Made by a program: the position numbers and the translations under genes. Below the pieces are notes generated by a model. It searched no databases. It was not told the origin of the DNA and saw nothing but the letters and a program-made list of their open reading frames with translations. 46,455 bases of DNA from Paracoccaceae bacterium (GTDB lineage: Bacteria > Pseudomonadota > Alphaproteobacteria > Rhodobacterales > Rhodobacteraceae), in assembly GCA_020425125.1 (NCBI GenBank), contig JAGQRV010000067.1:20134-66588 (forward strand), given 5' to 3'. Of this stretch, positions 33,668 through 42,267 are shown piece by piece; positions within the stretch are counted from its first letter, which is position 1; the number at the start of each line of letters is the position of its first letter.

Positions 33668-35025
33668 GCCGCGCTCACTTCCCGCGCGGCCAGCCACCGG
33701 TCCCAGGCCGCCTTGGCCCGGTCGGTATAGGCCTTGTATCTGTCACGGCGCCCCTTGCGTCCCCCACGCGCATCGATCGGGGGGAACAGGCCGAAATTCA
33801 CGTTCATCGGCTGAAAGGTCTTCGCTTCGGCCCCGCCGGTGGTGTGGTGGACCAGCGCGCCCATCGCCGTTTCGGGCGGCGGTGCGCTCAGCGGACGGCC
33901 GAGAATTTCGGCTGCGGCAAGACGACCCGCCAGCAGCCCCATCGCGGCGGATTCCACGTAGCCCTCGACGCCGGTGATCTGACCGGCAAAGCGGATATGC
34001 GGGCGCGCGCGCAGGCGCAGCTGTTCGTCGAGCAGCGTTGGCGAATTGAGAAAGGTGTTGCGGTGGATGCCGCCGAGCCGGGCAAAGCGCGCGTCCTGAA
34101 GCCCCGGAATCATCCGGAGGACGTCCGCCTGCGCGCCGTATTTCATCTTGGTCTGGAAGCCGACGATGTTGAAGAGCGTTCCCAGCGCGTTGTCGCGCCG
34201 CAATTGCACCACGGCCCAGGGCTTGACGTCGGGGGCGTGCGGATTGGTCAGCCCGACCGGCTTCATCGGTCCGTGGCGCAGCGTCTCCCGGCCGCGCTCC
34301 GCCATGACCTCGATCGGCAGGCATCCATCGAAATAGGGCGTGCCGCCGTCGGTTTCGCCGGCGTGGAACTCGGTCTTGTCCGCGGCCAGCAGCGCGTCGA
34401 TGAACGCCTCGTAGGTGGGCCGGTCCATCGGGCAGTTCAGATAGGCGCGGCGGTCCTCCTCGGTCTCGCCCTTGTCGTAGCGTGACTGGAACCACGCCTT
34501 CGAAAGGTCGATGGAGTCGAAATGGATGATCGGCGCGATGGCGTCGAAGAAGGCAAGCGCTTCCGAGCCGGTCTCGGTCCGGATCGCCTCGGCCAGGCGG
34601 CTCGATGTCAGCGGGCCCGTTGCGACGATCCAGTACCCCTCGCGAGGCAACTCGGCGATTTCGCCGGGGACCACAGTGACAAGCGGATGCGAGCGGAGAC
34701 GGGTGGTGACGGTTTCCGAAAAGGGCTCTCGGTCGACGGCGAGCGCCCCGCCCGCGGGAAGTGCGTGGGTGTCGGCGGCTTCCATGATCAGACTGCCCGC
34801 GCGGCGCATTTCCCAATGCAGCAATCCGACTGCATTCTGCTCATGGTCGTCCGAGCGGAACGAGTTGGAGCAGACCATCTCGGCCAGATTGCCGGTCCGG
34901 TGGGCAAAGGTGCCGATGGCGGGGCGCATCTCGTGGAGAACCACAGGCACGCCCATCGAGGCGGCCTGCCACGCGGCTTCCGATCCGGCCATGCCGCCGC
35001 CGACAATATGCAAGGGGTCCGTCAT
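33664..35025 (-). CDS. trmFO: Folate/FAD-dependent tRNA m5U54 methyltransferase TrmFO
   Basis: 453 residues. The FAD-binding motif is [14 protein letters not shown] near the N-terminus, followed by MRP and VCSNSFRSD, hallmarks of Trm[15 protein letters not shown] and Pro-Met-Asn-Val-Asn-Phe-Gly-Leu in the C-terminal half are also conserved. The enzyme uses methylene-tetrahydrofolate and FADH2 to make 5-methyluridine at position 54 of tRNA in the cytosol, in place of SAM-dependent TrmA. Length is normal. It is followed by the Pmp3 gene with a 4-base overlap and is separated by 51 bases from xerD upstream. Confidence 0.96.
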   Translation of the reverse strand: MTDPLHIVGGGMAGSEAAWQAASMGVPVVLHEMRPAIGTFAHRTGNLAEMVCSNSFRSDDHEQNAVGLLHWEMRRAGSLIMEAADTHALPAGGALAVDREPFSETVTTRLRSHPLVTVVPGEIAELPREGYWIVATGPLTSSRLAEAIRTETGSEALAFFDAIAPIIHFDSIDLSKAWFQSRYDKGETEEDRRAYLNCPMDRPTYEAFIDALLAADKTEFHAGETDGGTPYFDGCLPIEVMAERGRETLRHGPMKPVGLTNPHAPDVKPWAVVQLRRDNALGTLFNIVGFQTKMKYGAQADVLRMIPGLQDARFARLGGIHRNTFLNSPTLLDEQLRLRARPHIRFAGQITGVEGYVESAAMGLLAGRLAAAEILGRPLSAPPPETAMGALVHHTTGGAEAKTFQPMNVNFGLFPPIDARGGRKGRRDRYKAYTDRAKAAWDRWLAAREVSAA

Positions 35026-35076
35026 GGCCGCCAGATAGGGCCTTCGGCTATGGAAGGAAAGAGGCGGCTGCGCCGG

Positions 35077-36009
35077 TCAGCGTGAATCCCTGTCGGCCAG
35101 CGGATGGTGGTTCAGCACCAGGTCCTTGAGACGGGTCTCGACAACATGCGTGTAGATTTCCGTGGTGGAGAGGTCGGCATGGCCGAGCAGAATCTGGATC
35201 GCCCGCAGATCCGCGCCATGCTCCAGCAGATGCGTGGCAAAGGCATGGCGCAGCGTGTGGGGGGTCACGTTCGCCGGGTCGATCCCGGAGTCGACGGCCA
35301 GCGTCTTCACCATTGCGAAGAACGCCTGCCGCGTGACATGGCCACTCTTGCTGCGGCTCGGAAACAGGTACGGCGACGGGCGCGTGCCCCGCGCTTGTGC
35401 CTCAGTTTCGGCCGCATCGCGCGCGGTGAGCCAGGCGTCGAGCGCGTCCCGCGCCGGCCGCGAGAGGGGCACGAGCCGCTCCTTCGAGCCCTTGCCGCGT
35501 ACCAGCAGAACCTGCGGGTCGCCCCGTGCCGCCGCGACTGGAAGAGTGACGAGTTCGCTTACCCGGAGGCCGGTCGCATAGAGCAGCTCCATCATCGCGG
35601 TGGCACGCACACGCTCGGACTCGCTTCGTCCGTGGCGCCGCGCCGCGTCGAGCAGTCCGGTGACTTCGGCCTCGGTCAGGCTCTTCGGCAGCGTCTTCGG
35701 CTTGCCGGGGCCTTTCAGGCGGATCGCGGGATTGTCGGCGCGCAGCCCTTCCTCGAACGCGAAGCGGTAAAGTTGCCGGATCGAAGCGAGCCGCCGGGCG
35801 CGGGTCGCGGCTGCCAGGCCCTGAGCGTCGCAATGGACGAGGTAGGCTTCGATGTCGGCGCGGCTCGCCGTATCGAACCCGCGTCCCTTTCGCTCGAGCC
35901 AGTCGTGGAAGTCCTTCAGATCGCGCCCGTAGGCGAGCTGGGTGTTGAACGCTGCGTCCAGTTCCGCGGCATGGGCTTCGAGGAAGCGGCCGATCCAGCG
36001 CCGGCTCAT
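35077..36009 (-). CDS. xerD: Tyrosine recombinase XerD
   Basis: 310 residues with an N-terminal SAM-like core-binding domain (about 1-90) and a C-terminal catalytic domain. The catalytic set is visible: Arg in ATGLRVSEL, Lys in Arg-Gly-Lys-Gly-Ser-Lys-Glu-Arg, His-x-x-Arg in HTLRHAFATHLLEHGADLR, His in Leu-Gly-His-Ala-Asp and Tyr in Glu-Ile-Tyr-Thr-His-Val. With XerC it resolves chromosome dimers at dif. The position beside aroK-aroB, with size and sequence, favours XerD over XerC or a mobile integrase. The ATG overlaps the upstream gene stop (ATGA). Confidence 0.92.
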   Translation of the reverse strand: MSRRWIGRFLEAHAAELDAAFNTQLAYGRDLKDFHDWLERKGRGFDTASRADIEAYLVHCDAQGLAAATRARRLASIRQLYRFAFEEGLRADNPAIRLKGPGKPKTLPKSLTEAEVTGLLDAARRHGRSESERVRATAMMELLYATGLRVSELVTLPVAAARGDPQVLLVRGKGSKERLVPLSRPARDALDAWLTARDAAETEAQARGTRPSPYLFPSRSKSGHVTRQAFFAMVKTLAVDSGIDPANVTPHTLRHAFATHLLEHGADLRAIQILLGHADLSTTEIYTHVVETRLKDLVLNHHPLADRDSR

Positions 36010-37580
36010 CCTCGGGGATCCAGCAACAGGACCTCGAGCGCGCTCTGCCTGGCGATGTCCGTCAGACCGGCGCTGCGGATCAGCGCGATGGCATCGCCGG
36101 CGTCGACCGGATCCGCGCCGGGTCCGTCCGCAAGAACCGCGATCGCTTCGAGAAGCGCTTCGCCCAGCCGGTCGCCGGCGATCATCGCCGCATAGCGCAC
36201 GGGCGTCTTCTCCTCGGCAAGGCCGTGCTGCACGGACGAGGCCAATGCGTTCGGCGCGTCGACCGGCGGCGGTTCGTCCTGGGCCATGGCCGACGCGAAG
36301 GCGAGCCTGCGCGGCAGGGTGGCGTCCTTCGGCGGTGGGGCGAAGGCGGTGCGGGTATTCGAGACCAGCGCCAGTTCGTAGGCTCCGACCGCCGCCGTAT
36401 CGGGCAGGGCGATGCGGGACAGGCGTGGTGCGAACATTTCGGCAAAGACCGCCTCCAGTCCGGCCTCGTACATGGCCGCTGCAGTCTGCGGCAGCAGCCG
36501 GGCGACGTCGTCTGCGTTGCCGGCCGTCAGCGCGATGTCGAGCGCCTGGACCAGCGCGACCCGGTCCCAGACGCCGCCCGAGGCGGCGGGTTTGCGCGCC
36601 GTGTAGATGCCGAGCAGACGGTTGGCGGGCAGCGCGCCGACCTCGGCCAGGCGCTCGGCGGCTTCTATCTGCGCCTTCCAGCCGATGATGTGGCGCAGGT
36701 CGGTCTGCGCGAAGGCAAGCGGCAGCGTGGATGTCGGGACCGGCTCGCCGACCGCTTCGAGCAGTCGGAAATCGAGCGGTGTGACCGGATCGGGAACCGG
36801 CGGGCTCGGGTCCCCCTCGAACAGGTCGGGATCAAGGAAGCGAGCCATGCGGTCGCGGGCCGCGCCATCGATCTGGCCAAGTGCGGTTGCCGTTTCCAGC
36901 GTCAATGCCGCCGTGTCCCAGCGTCCCGACCTGGCCAGGCAGAAGATGCGGGTCGGGTAGTTCGGCGTAAGGTCGGGCTTGGCCTGGAACGTGGCGCAGG
37001 CCCGGTCTTCCGTGCCTTCGAGGAGCGAGATGTCGAACCAGCGCCGGAACAGGTCGGGCGTGTCCGGTCCGGCACGTTCCAGCAGCGCCTGGGCCGGATC
37101 GAGGCTGCCATGCAGCAGCAGCGCGTCGACACGTGCCAAGAGAAGCGCGTCGCCGCCCCCCGGCGGCGGGTCGGCCTCGACGAGGAGGAGCGTCTCGAAC
37201 AGATCCTGAAGGGACGGTTGGGTGAGGGGCGGCATGCCGCGCATCAGGTCGGCGAGCTTCTGCGGCTCCGATCCCTGCCAGAGCGTCGGCGGCAAGCCGG
37301 CCAACTTCGGCGAGAGCAGTCCGGTGGCACCGCGATCCGGGGCGCCCAGCGGCTGGACGGTGATCTCGCCGATTGCCGGCGCCCCGGTCGCAGGCGGTTC
37401 CTCGGTGGCGGTCGGATCGGCTGCGGTTACGGCGTCCGTCGGCCGTTCCAGCGTCTCGGACAGCCACGGGATGGCCGAAAGCGGCGCCTCGCTGCCGGCA
37501 GTCGCGGGCAGGGCTGCACATGCGCCGATGGCAAGTGCGCCGGCGAGGCGGCGAACCGGACTCTTTTCGTCAGCCGCCAT
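36006..37580 (-). CDS. Conserved hypothetical secreted/periplasmic protein upstream of xerD
   Basis: 524 residues with a twin-basic start and a hydrophobic signal segment (about 11-28) ending Ala-Thr-Ala. The mature protein is Ala/Leu/Asp/Pro-rich and mostly helical, with repeated helix pairs (about 130-480) suggesting a TPR- or Sel1-like superhelix. I recognise no catalytic motif. Its start lies inside the end of the 43-residue membrane protein gene, and its stop overlaps xerD by four bases, so all three are co-translated. Function unknown; a periplasmic scaffold is one possibility. Confidence 0.78.
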   Translation of the reverse strand: MAADEKSPVRRLAGALAIGACAALPATAGSEAPLSAIPWLSETLERPTDAVTAADPTATEEPPATGAPAIGEITVQPLGAPDRGATGLLSPKLAGLPPTLWQGSEPQKLADLMRGMPPLTQPSLQDLFETLLLVEADPPPGGGDALLLARVDALLLHGSLDPAQALLERAGPDTPDLFRRWFDISLLEGTEDRACATFQAKPDLTPNYPTRIFCLARSGRWDTAALTLETATALGQIDGAARDRMARFLDPDLFEGDPSPPVPDPVTPLDFRLLEAVGEPVPTSTLPLAFAQTDLRHIIGWKAQIEAAERLAEVGALPANRLLGIYTARKPAASGGVWDRVALVQALDIALTAGNADDVARLLPQTAAAMYEAGLEAVFAEMFAPRLSRIALPDTAAVGAYELALVSNTRTAFAPPPKDATLPRRLAFASAMAQDEPPPVDAPNALASSVQHGLAEEKTPVRYAAMIAGDRLGEALLEAIAVLADGPGADPVDAGDAIALIRSAGLTDIARQSALEVLLLDPRG

Positions 37581-37701
37581 TCAGATCGACCGGAACACGC
37601 ATCTCGGACTGCTCCGGTGTCAGGTCGCCGAGATAGGCGAACGCGACCAGCCCGATGCCGGCCAGAAGAACGATGAAGGCGAGGATCTTGAAACTGCGCA
37701 C
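37570..37701 (-). CDS. 43-residue membrane protein
   Basis: A GTG at 37701 opens a 43-residue frame: VRSFK, one hydrophobic helix with ILAFIVLLAGIGLVAFAY, then GDLTPEQSEMRVPVDLNGG. A short N-in anchor with a periplasmic acidic tail is predicted. The stop at 37570 overlaps the start of the secreted-protein gene by 11 bases. Ribosome site and start codon are weak, but the composition is clean and I remember similar short frames at this position in Rhodobacterales. Function unknown. Confidence 0.72.
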   Translation of the reverse strand: MRSFKILAFIVLLAGIGLVAFAYLGDLTPEQSEMRVPVDLNGG

Positions 37702-37749
37702 GTTTTCGGGGTGTCCTGTGCCTGATAACCTGTCTCGAGTCCGCGTTTT

Positions 37750-37778
37750 TTGACCGCTTTGCGAACATTCTATATGGG
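37750..37778 (+). promoter_or_regulatory. Candidate promoter of aroK-aroB
   Basis: TTGACC at 37750-37755 is followed after 17 bases by TATGGG (37773-37778), which overlaps an AT-rich CTATATG. Placed 60 bases before the aroK start. Plausible sigma-70 promoter in a gap of about 140 bases between divergent genes. Confidence 0.4.
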
Positions 37779-37838
37779 AACCGCGACAAGATCACGTCAT
37801 AGAGACGCAATAATTTCCAGACGGAGTCACTGGGTCCT

Positions 37839-38402
37839 GTGCCCCACAAGTTGAAGAAGACGATTGTCCTTGTGGGGATGATGGGCGCCGGCAAGACGGC
37901 CGTCGGGACTGCGCTGGCGCGCAAGCTGGGTGTGCGCTTCATCGATCAGGACGACGAGATCGAAGCTGCCGCCAACAGCACCATCGCCGAGATCTTTCGC
38001 GACTATGGAGAACGGTTCTTTCGCGAGAAGGAAACCAAGGTGCTGTCGCGCCTGCTGAGCGGCGTTCCGTGCGTCCTGTCGACAGGCGGCGGCGCCTATT
38101 TGTCGGAGCGCAACCGTGAGCTGATTGCCGAACATGCCGCAGCGGTCTGGCTGAAGGCCGAACTGAATCTGCTCTGGGCGCGGGTCCGGCACCGCACCAC
38201 GCGGCCGCTTCTTCAGACCGAGAATCCGTTCCAGACCCTGAAGACGCTCTACGAGGCGCGCGAGCCGATCTATGCGCTGGCACCCATTCACGTCGAAACC
38301 CAGGCCAGCTATTCGGTCGAGGACACGGCGAACGAAGTGCTGCGCGCGCTCGCATGCCATCCCGAAATTCTGCAGGTATCCCAGCATGTCCCGCCCCGTT
38401 GA
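37839..38402 (+). CDS. aroK: Shikimate kinase AroK
   Basis: 187 residues. Walker A is GMMGAGKTAVG near 13-23, the shikimate-binding Asp is in Phe-Ile-Asp-Gln-Asp-Asp-Glu-Ile, Arg is in FRDYGERFFREKE, the Gly-Gly-Gly is in LSTGGGAYL, and the lid Arg is in Arg-Thr-Thr-Arg-Pro-Leu-Leu. It phosphorylates shikimate at position 3 in aromatic amino acid synthesis. GTG start with GGAG about 10 bases upstream. The 3' end overlaps aroB by 17 bases, so the two pathway steps are coupled. Confidence 0.95.
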   Translation: MPHKLKKTIVLVGMMGAGKTAVGTALARKLGVRFIDQDDEIEAAANSTIAEIFRDYGERFFREKETKVLSRLLSGVPCVLSTGGGAYLSERNRELIAEHAAAVWLKAELNLLWARVRHRTTRPLLQTENPFQTLKTLYEAREPIYALAPIHVETQASYSVEDTANEVLRALACHPEILQVSQHVPPR

Positions 38403-39525
38403 GATCGTCCATGTAGACCTCGGCACCCGCGCCTATGACGTCGAGATCGGCGAAGGACTGATCGAGGCAGCCGGCGCGCGCATCGCCCCCCATCTCGCGC
38501 GACCGCGGGTCGCTGTGGTCACCGACGCCAATGTGGCCGCGCTGCATCTCGACGCCTTGCAGGACGCTCTTGCCCGGGAAGGGATCGCCATGACGGCGCT
38601 GGCGTTGCCGGCAGGCGAGGCGACCAAGGGCTGGAGCGAATTCGCGCGCTGTGTGGAATGGCTGCTGGCCGAGCAGGTCGAGCGGCGTGATGTGGTGGTG
38701 GCGCTTGGCGGCGGGGTGATCGGCGATCTTGTCGGCTTTGCCGCGGCGGTGCTGCGGCGGGGCGTGCGCTTTGTGCAGGTGCCGACGTCGCTGCTGGCGC
38801 AGGTCGACAGTTCGGTCGGCGGCAAGACCGGGATCAACACGCCCCAAGGCAAGAACCTCGTCGGCGCGTTCCACCAGCCGAGCCTGGTTCTGGCCGATAC
38901 TTCAGCGCTTTCGACACTGACCGCGCGTGATTTCCTGGCCGGCTATGGCGAGGTGGTGAAATACGGCCTGCTCGGCGATGCGGAGTTCTTCGGCTGGCTC
39001 GAGACGAACGGCCCGGCTCTCGCGGCCGGTGACGGCGCCGCGCGGATCCATGCGGTGCGACGGTCGGTCGAGATGAAGGCCGAGATCGTCGCGCGGGACG
39101 AGACCGAACAGGGGGACCGGGCGCTTCTCAATCTGGGGCACACCTTCTGTCATGCGCTCGAGGCGGCGACCGGCTATTCGGACCGGCTGCTTCACGGCGA
39201 AGGCGTGGCGATCGGCTGCGCGCTTGCCTTCGATCTGTCGGCGCGTCTGGGCCTGTGTTCGCAGGAAGAGCCAAGCCGGGTCCGCGCGCATCTGGCGGCG
39301 ATGGGCATGAAGCGCGATCTGGCCGACATTCCCGGAAACCTGCCGGACTCCGGGCGGCTGATCGACTTGATGGGACAGGACAAGAAGGTTGTGGACGGGC
39401 GGCTGCGGTTCATTCTCGCGCGCGGCATCGGCGCCGCCTTCGTGACCGACGAAGTGCCGGCCGACGTGCTGAAGACGGTTCTGGACGAGGCCCTGGCCGC
39501 GCGTTCGGCGCCGTCACTGCCCTGA
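38386..39525 (+). CDS. aroB: 3-dehydroquinate synthase AroB
   Basis: 379 residues. The NAD-binding and catalytic blocks are VVALGGGVIGDLVGFAAA, QVPTSLLAQVDSSVGGKTGI, Glu-Val-Val-Lys-Tyr-Gly-Leu and LLNLGHTFCHALE with the zinc-binding Glu and His residues. It converts DAHP to 3-dehydroquinate in the shikimate pathway. The ATG at 38386 lies inside the end of aroK; the longer open frame upstream is antisense-like and rejected. Length is typical. An A/T-rich dyad follows the stop. Confidence 0.96.
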   Translation: MSRPVEIVHVDLGTRAYDVEIGEGLIEAAGARIAPHLARPRVAVVTDANVAALHLDALQDALAREGIAMTALALPAGEATKGWSEFARCVEWLLAEQVERRDVVVALGGGVIGDLVGFAAAVLRRGVRFVQVPTSLLAQVDSSVGGKTGINTPQGKNLVGAFHQPSLVLADTSALSTLTARDFLAGYGEVVKYGLLGDAEFFGWLETNGPALAAGDGAARIHAVRRSVEMKAEIVARDETEQGDRALLNLGHTFCHALEAATGYSDRLLHGEGVAIGCALAFDLSARLGLCSQEEPSRVRAHLAAMGMKRDLADIPGNLPDSGRLIDLMGQDKKVVDGRLRFILARGIGAAFVTDEVPADVLKTVLDEALAARSAPSLP

Positions 39526-39535
39526 ATGATCAGGA

Positions 39536-39560
39536 AAAAAATTCGTGAAAACAATTTTTT
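39536..39560. terminator. A/T-rich dyad between convergent aroB and M48 genes
   Basis: AAAAAATT (39536-39543) pairs with AATTTTTT (39553-39560) around a 9-base loop. The stem is weak, but the T-run on each strand and the position between two convergent genes suggest a bidirectional terminator. Confidence 0.5.
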
Positions 39561-39572
39561 GAGCGCCGACCC

Positions 39573-40262
39573 TCAGGTGGCGGCGTGCCAGCGGGTCTCG
39601 TTCGTCTCTATCGCGGCGATCCGGGCTTCGGCGCTGGGATGGCTGAGAAACCAGGCCGGTATGCTGGCGCGGCCGGCACTGGTCAGTGCTCCGAGCTTGC
39701 GGAAGAGGCTCTTCTGCGGGGCGGTGCCGATCCCGGCCTTGATCAGCAGGGCGGTGGCATAGGCGTCGGCCTCGAATTCGTCGTCGCGGGACATGCGGGC
39801 GGCGAGCAGTGTCGCGACCGAATTGGCGATCCAGACGCCGACACCGGGAATGAACCGCGACAGAAACACGGCGAGCGCGGTGCGCAGCGCGTTCTGCCCG
39901 GAAAAGTCGATGAGCCGCTTGCGCGAATGGCCGAGCGCCACATGGCCGATCTCGTGTGCGACCACCGCGGCAAGTTCTTCGCCCGAAACGTCGCCCAGGC
40001 GGAACTTGTTGTAGAAACCGCGGGTTAGGAAGATCCGCCCGTCCGGCGCAGCGAGGCCGTTCACGGCGTCGATCTCGTAGAGCATCACCTTGATGCGCGG
40101 CACTTCGAGGGCCTTCGCGAGCCGGTCGAAATGCCCGGTGAGCCGGGGATCGACCAGTTCGGCCGACCGCGCGTCGAGCTCGCGCTTGGTGCGGAAGGCC
40201 GAGACCGCGTACATCGCCAGCGCGTAGAGGATGGCCAGCAGGATCGGCGTGAACTTGAGCAT
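39573..40262 (-). CDS. M48-family zinc metallopeptidase (HtpX-like)
   Basis: 229 residues. One N-terminal membrane helix (about 4-20) is followed by the M48 domain with the zinc motif AAVVAHEIGHVALGH and the third ligand Glu in Asp-Asp-Glu-Phe-Glu-Ala-Asp-Ala. Members degrade damaged membrane or secreted proteins. I place the start at 40262, where the membrane helix begins; the open frame back to 40379 covers the repeat region and is rejected. A set of phased hexamers lies 55-93 bases upstream. Confidence 0.87.
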   Translation of the reverse strand: MLKFTPILLAILYALAMYAVSAFRTKRELDARSAELVDPRLTGHFDRLAKALEVPRIKVMLYEIDAVNGLAAPDGRIFLTRGFYNKFRLGDVSGEELAAVVAHEIGHVALGHSRKRLIDFSGQNALRTALAVFLSRFIPGVGVWIANSVATLLAARMSRDDEFEADAYATALLIKAGIGTAPQKSLFRKLGALTSAGRASIPAWFLSHPSAEARIAAIETNETRWHAAT

Positions 40263-40316
40263 GGTCCAGAGATGGCGGCAGGTCCGGCCGAGGGCAAGGT
40301 CCGACCCGAAATCCCG

Positions 40317-40355
40317 ATCGGAATTGCATCGGACTTTTATCGGAATTCCATCGGA
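40317..40355. repeat. Four ATCGGA hexamers at exact 11-base spacing
   Basis: ATCGGA occurs at 40317, 40328, 40339 and 40350. Units 1 and 3 extend to the near-identical 18-mer ATCGGAATT(G/C)CATCGGAC, giving a 22-base super-period. Hexamers one helical turn apart face the same side of DNA, as for cooperative regulator binding. They lie between the divergent M48 and flavin monooxygenase genes. Confidence 0.7.
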
Positions 40356-40554
40356 CCGCGGACCGGCGGGCCGGCCCAAGCGGCGAGGGGGAGGCGCCGC
40401 ATCTTGTGATCCGGAGTGTCCGGGATTGGGGTAAGATCACCCGACCCTATCGAGGGCCCGGTGTGAAGCCTGGGCTGTGACGGATCGGGGCGCGGGGTTG
40501 GTCCGGGCTCTCGGCGGGACTGCCGGGACGGACGGAAGGTTGGGGGAGACAGGG

Positions 40555-41739
40555 ATGAAAATCGCCATTTGCGGTGCCGGGATCGCCGGGCCCACGCTGG
40601 CCCATTTCCTGCTGCGCGAAGGTCACGAGCCCATGCTGATCGAGTCGGCGCCCGCCTTCCGTACCGGCGGATACGTGGTGGACTTCTGGGGGCTCGGCTT
40701 CACGATCGCCGAGCGCATGGGCGTGATCGACGCGGTGCTCGACCGCGGCTACCAGGCCGAGGAGGTGCGTCTCGTCACGCGGGACGGTCATGCGGCGGGC
40801 GGCTTCAAGGCCGATGTCTTCCGCCGCATGACCCATGACCGGTTCACCAGCATTCCCCGCGGCGATCTTGCCGAGATCCTGTTCGAGACCGTGAAGGACA
40901 GGGTCGAGACCAGATTCGGGGACTCAGTTGCCGCGCTGCACGACACCGGTGACGGGATGGAGGTCCGGCTGGAGAGCGGCGGGTCGTGGGACGTCGACAT
41001 GGTGGTGGGGGCCGACGGGCTGCACTCGCGCATCCGGCAGCTGGCCTGGGGGGCGCAGTCCGAATTCGAACGTCCGCTCGGCTACCATGTCGCCGCGTTC
41101 GAGGCCGCGGGATATCCGAAGCGGGACGACAACGTCTACGTCACCCATTCCGAGCCGGGGCTCAGCCTGGCGCGGTTTTCCCTGCGCGGCGACCGGACCC
41201 TGTTCATGATGCTGTTCTCGGACGAGCATTTCGGCGCCGAGACGCCCGAAACGCTGGCGGACCAGCGCGCGCTGCTGCGTTCGGTCTTCGACGGTGCGGG
41301 CTGGGAGGCGCAGGAGATCCTGGGGGTGCTCGATACCGTCGAGGCGTTCTATTTCGACCGCATCAGCCAGATCGAGATGCCGGAATGGAGCCGGGGCCGG
41401 GTGGTGCTTCTGGGCGACGCGGCGGCCTGCGCCTCGCTGATGGCGGGGGAAGGCACCGGGCTGGCGATGACCGAGGCCTATGTCCTGGCCGGAGAACTCG
41501 GCCGGTCCGGTGGCGATGTCGTTGCGGCGGGCAGAGCCTACGAGGCGCGATTGCGCCACTTCATCGATGCCAAGCAGAAGGCGGCCCGCGCCTTTGCCGG
41601 ATCGATGATTCCCGAAACCGCTTTCGGGGTCTGGGTGCAGCGGATCGCGACCCGCGCTATGGTGCTGCCGCCCATCGCGGACTTCTTCATCGGCGACAGC
41701 CTGCGCGACGATTTCGTGCTGCCGGATTACGAATTCTGA
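40555..41739 (+). CDS. FAD-dependent monooxygenase (TetX/PHBH-like)
   Basis: 394 residues. N-terminal FAD dinucleotide motif ICGAGIAGPTLAHFL, a Asp-x-x-x-Gly-Ala-Asp-Gly-type segment (VVGADGLHSRIR), and the FAD ribityl motif GDAAACASLMAGEGTGLAM identify group A flavin monooxygenases. They hydroxylate aromatic or polyketide-like substrates with NAD(P)H and oxygen. GGGGGAGAC before the ATG at 40555 sets the start; the longer frame to 40477 lacks this. It stands alone, so the substrate cannot be inferred. Confidence 0.88.
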   Translation: MKIAICGAGIAGPTLAHFLLREGHEPMLIESAPAFRTGGYVVDFWGLGFTIAERMGVIDAVLDRGYQAEEVRLVTRDGHAAGGFKADVFRRMTHDRFTSIPRGDLAEILFETVKDRVETRFGDSVAALHDTGDGMEVRLESGGSWDVDMVVGADGLHSRIRQLAWGAQSEFERPLGYHVAAFEAAGYPKRDDNVYVTHSEPGLSLARFSLRGDRTLFMMLFSDEHFGAETPETLADQRALLRSVFDGAGWEAQEILGVLDTVEAFYFDRISQIEMPEWSRGRVVLLGDAAACASLMAGEGTGLAMTEAYVLAGELGRSGGDVVAAGRAYEARLRHFIDAKQKAARAFAGSMIPETAFGVWVQRIATRAMVLPPIADFFIGDSLRDDFVLPDYEF

Positions 41740-41839
41740 GGCGGCTCGCAGGCTGTGTCCGGCAGCGGCGTTTCACGGATTGATGACGGTGGGCTCGCGC
41801 TCAAGGGGGCGGGGACCGCCAGGCAGCCGTGAGGCCGGT

Positions 41840-42259
41840 TCAGACCTCGTAGAACTCCACCGGCAGCCCGTCCGGGTCGGCGCAGAAGGTGAAACGGCGG
41901 CCGGTATATTCGTCCGTGCGGACGGGCTCCACCGCGACGCCTTTGGCTTCGAGCCGCTCGACCGTGGCGTCGATATCCGGCGTGGCGAAGGCGATGTGGC
42001 GCAATCCGATGGCCTCGGGGCGCGACGGGCGGGGCGGGGCGCCGGGGAAGGTGAAGAGCTCGATCCCGATGCCCGAGGGATGGCGCAGGTCGACCTTCCA
42101 GCTGTTCCGCGCATCGCGAAAGTTCCGCGCGATCTCGACGAAGCCGAGCGCGCCGCACCAGAAGGCAAGGCTGGCGTCGAGATCCGATGCGATAACCGCC
42201 ATATGGTGCAAGCGGGAAATTGGGGGCACGTTCTGACGCTCTGTCTTCCGCGAAGCCAT
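41840..42259 (-). CDS. VOC-family protein, YaeR-like
   Basis: 139 residues of the glyoxalase/bleomycin-resistance (VOC) fold. The first beta-alpha unit has the metal-ligand His in Leu-His-His-Met-Ala-Val-Ile; then come FRDARNSWKVDLRHP and Pro-Arg-Pro-Ser-Arg-Pro-Glu-Ala, then GLRHIAFATPDID and FCADPDGLPVEFYE with the closing Glu. This pattern is that of E. coli YaeR. Metal-dependent chemistry is likely; the substrate is unknown. It starts 8 bases after the HEPN gene and may be the tail of that operon. Confidence 0.86.
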   Translation of the reverse strand: MASRKTERQNVPPISRLHHMAVIASDLDASLAFWCGALGFVEIARNFRDARNSWKVDLRHPSGIGIELFTFPGAPPRPSRPEAIGLRHIAFATPDIDATVERLEAKGVAVEPVRTDEYTGRRFTFCADPDGLPVEFYEV

Positions 42260-42267
42260 GGCAGTCT

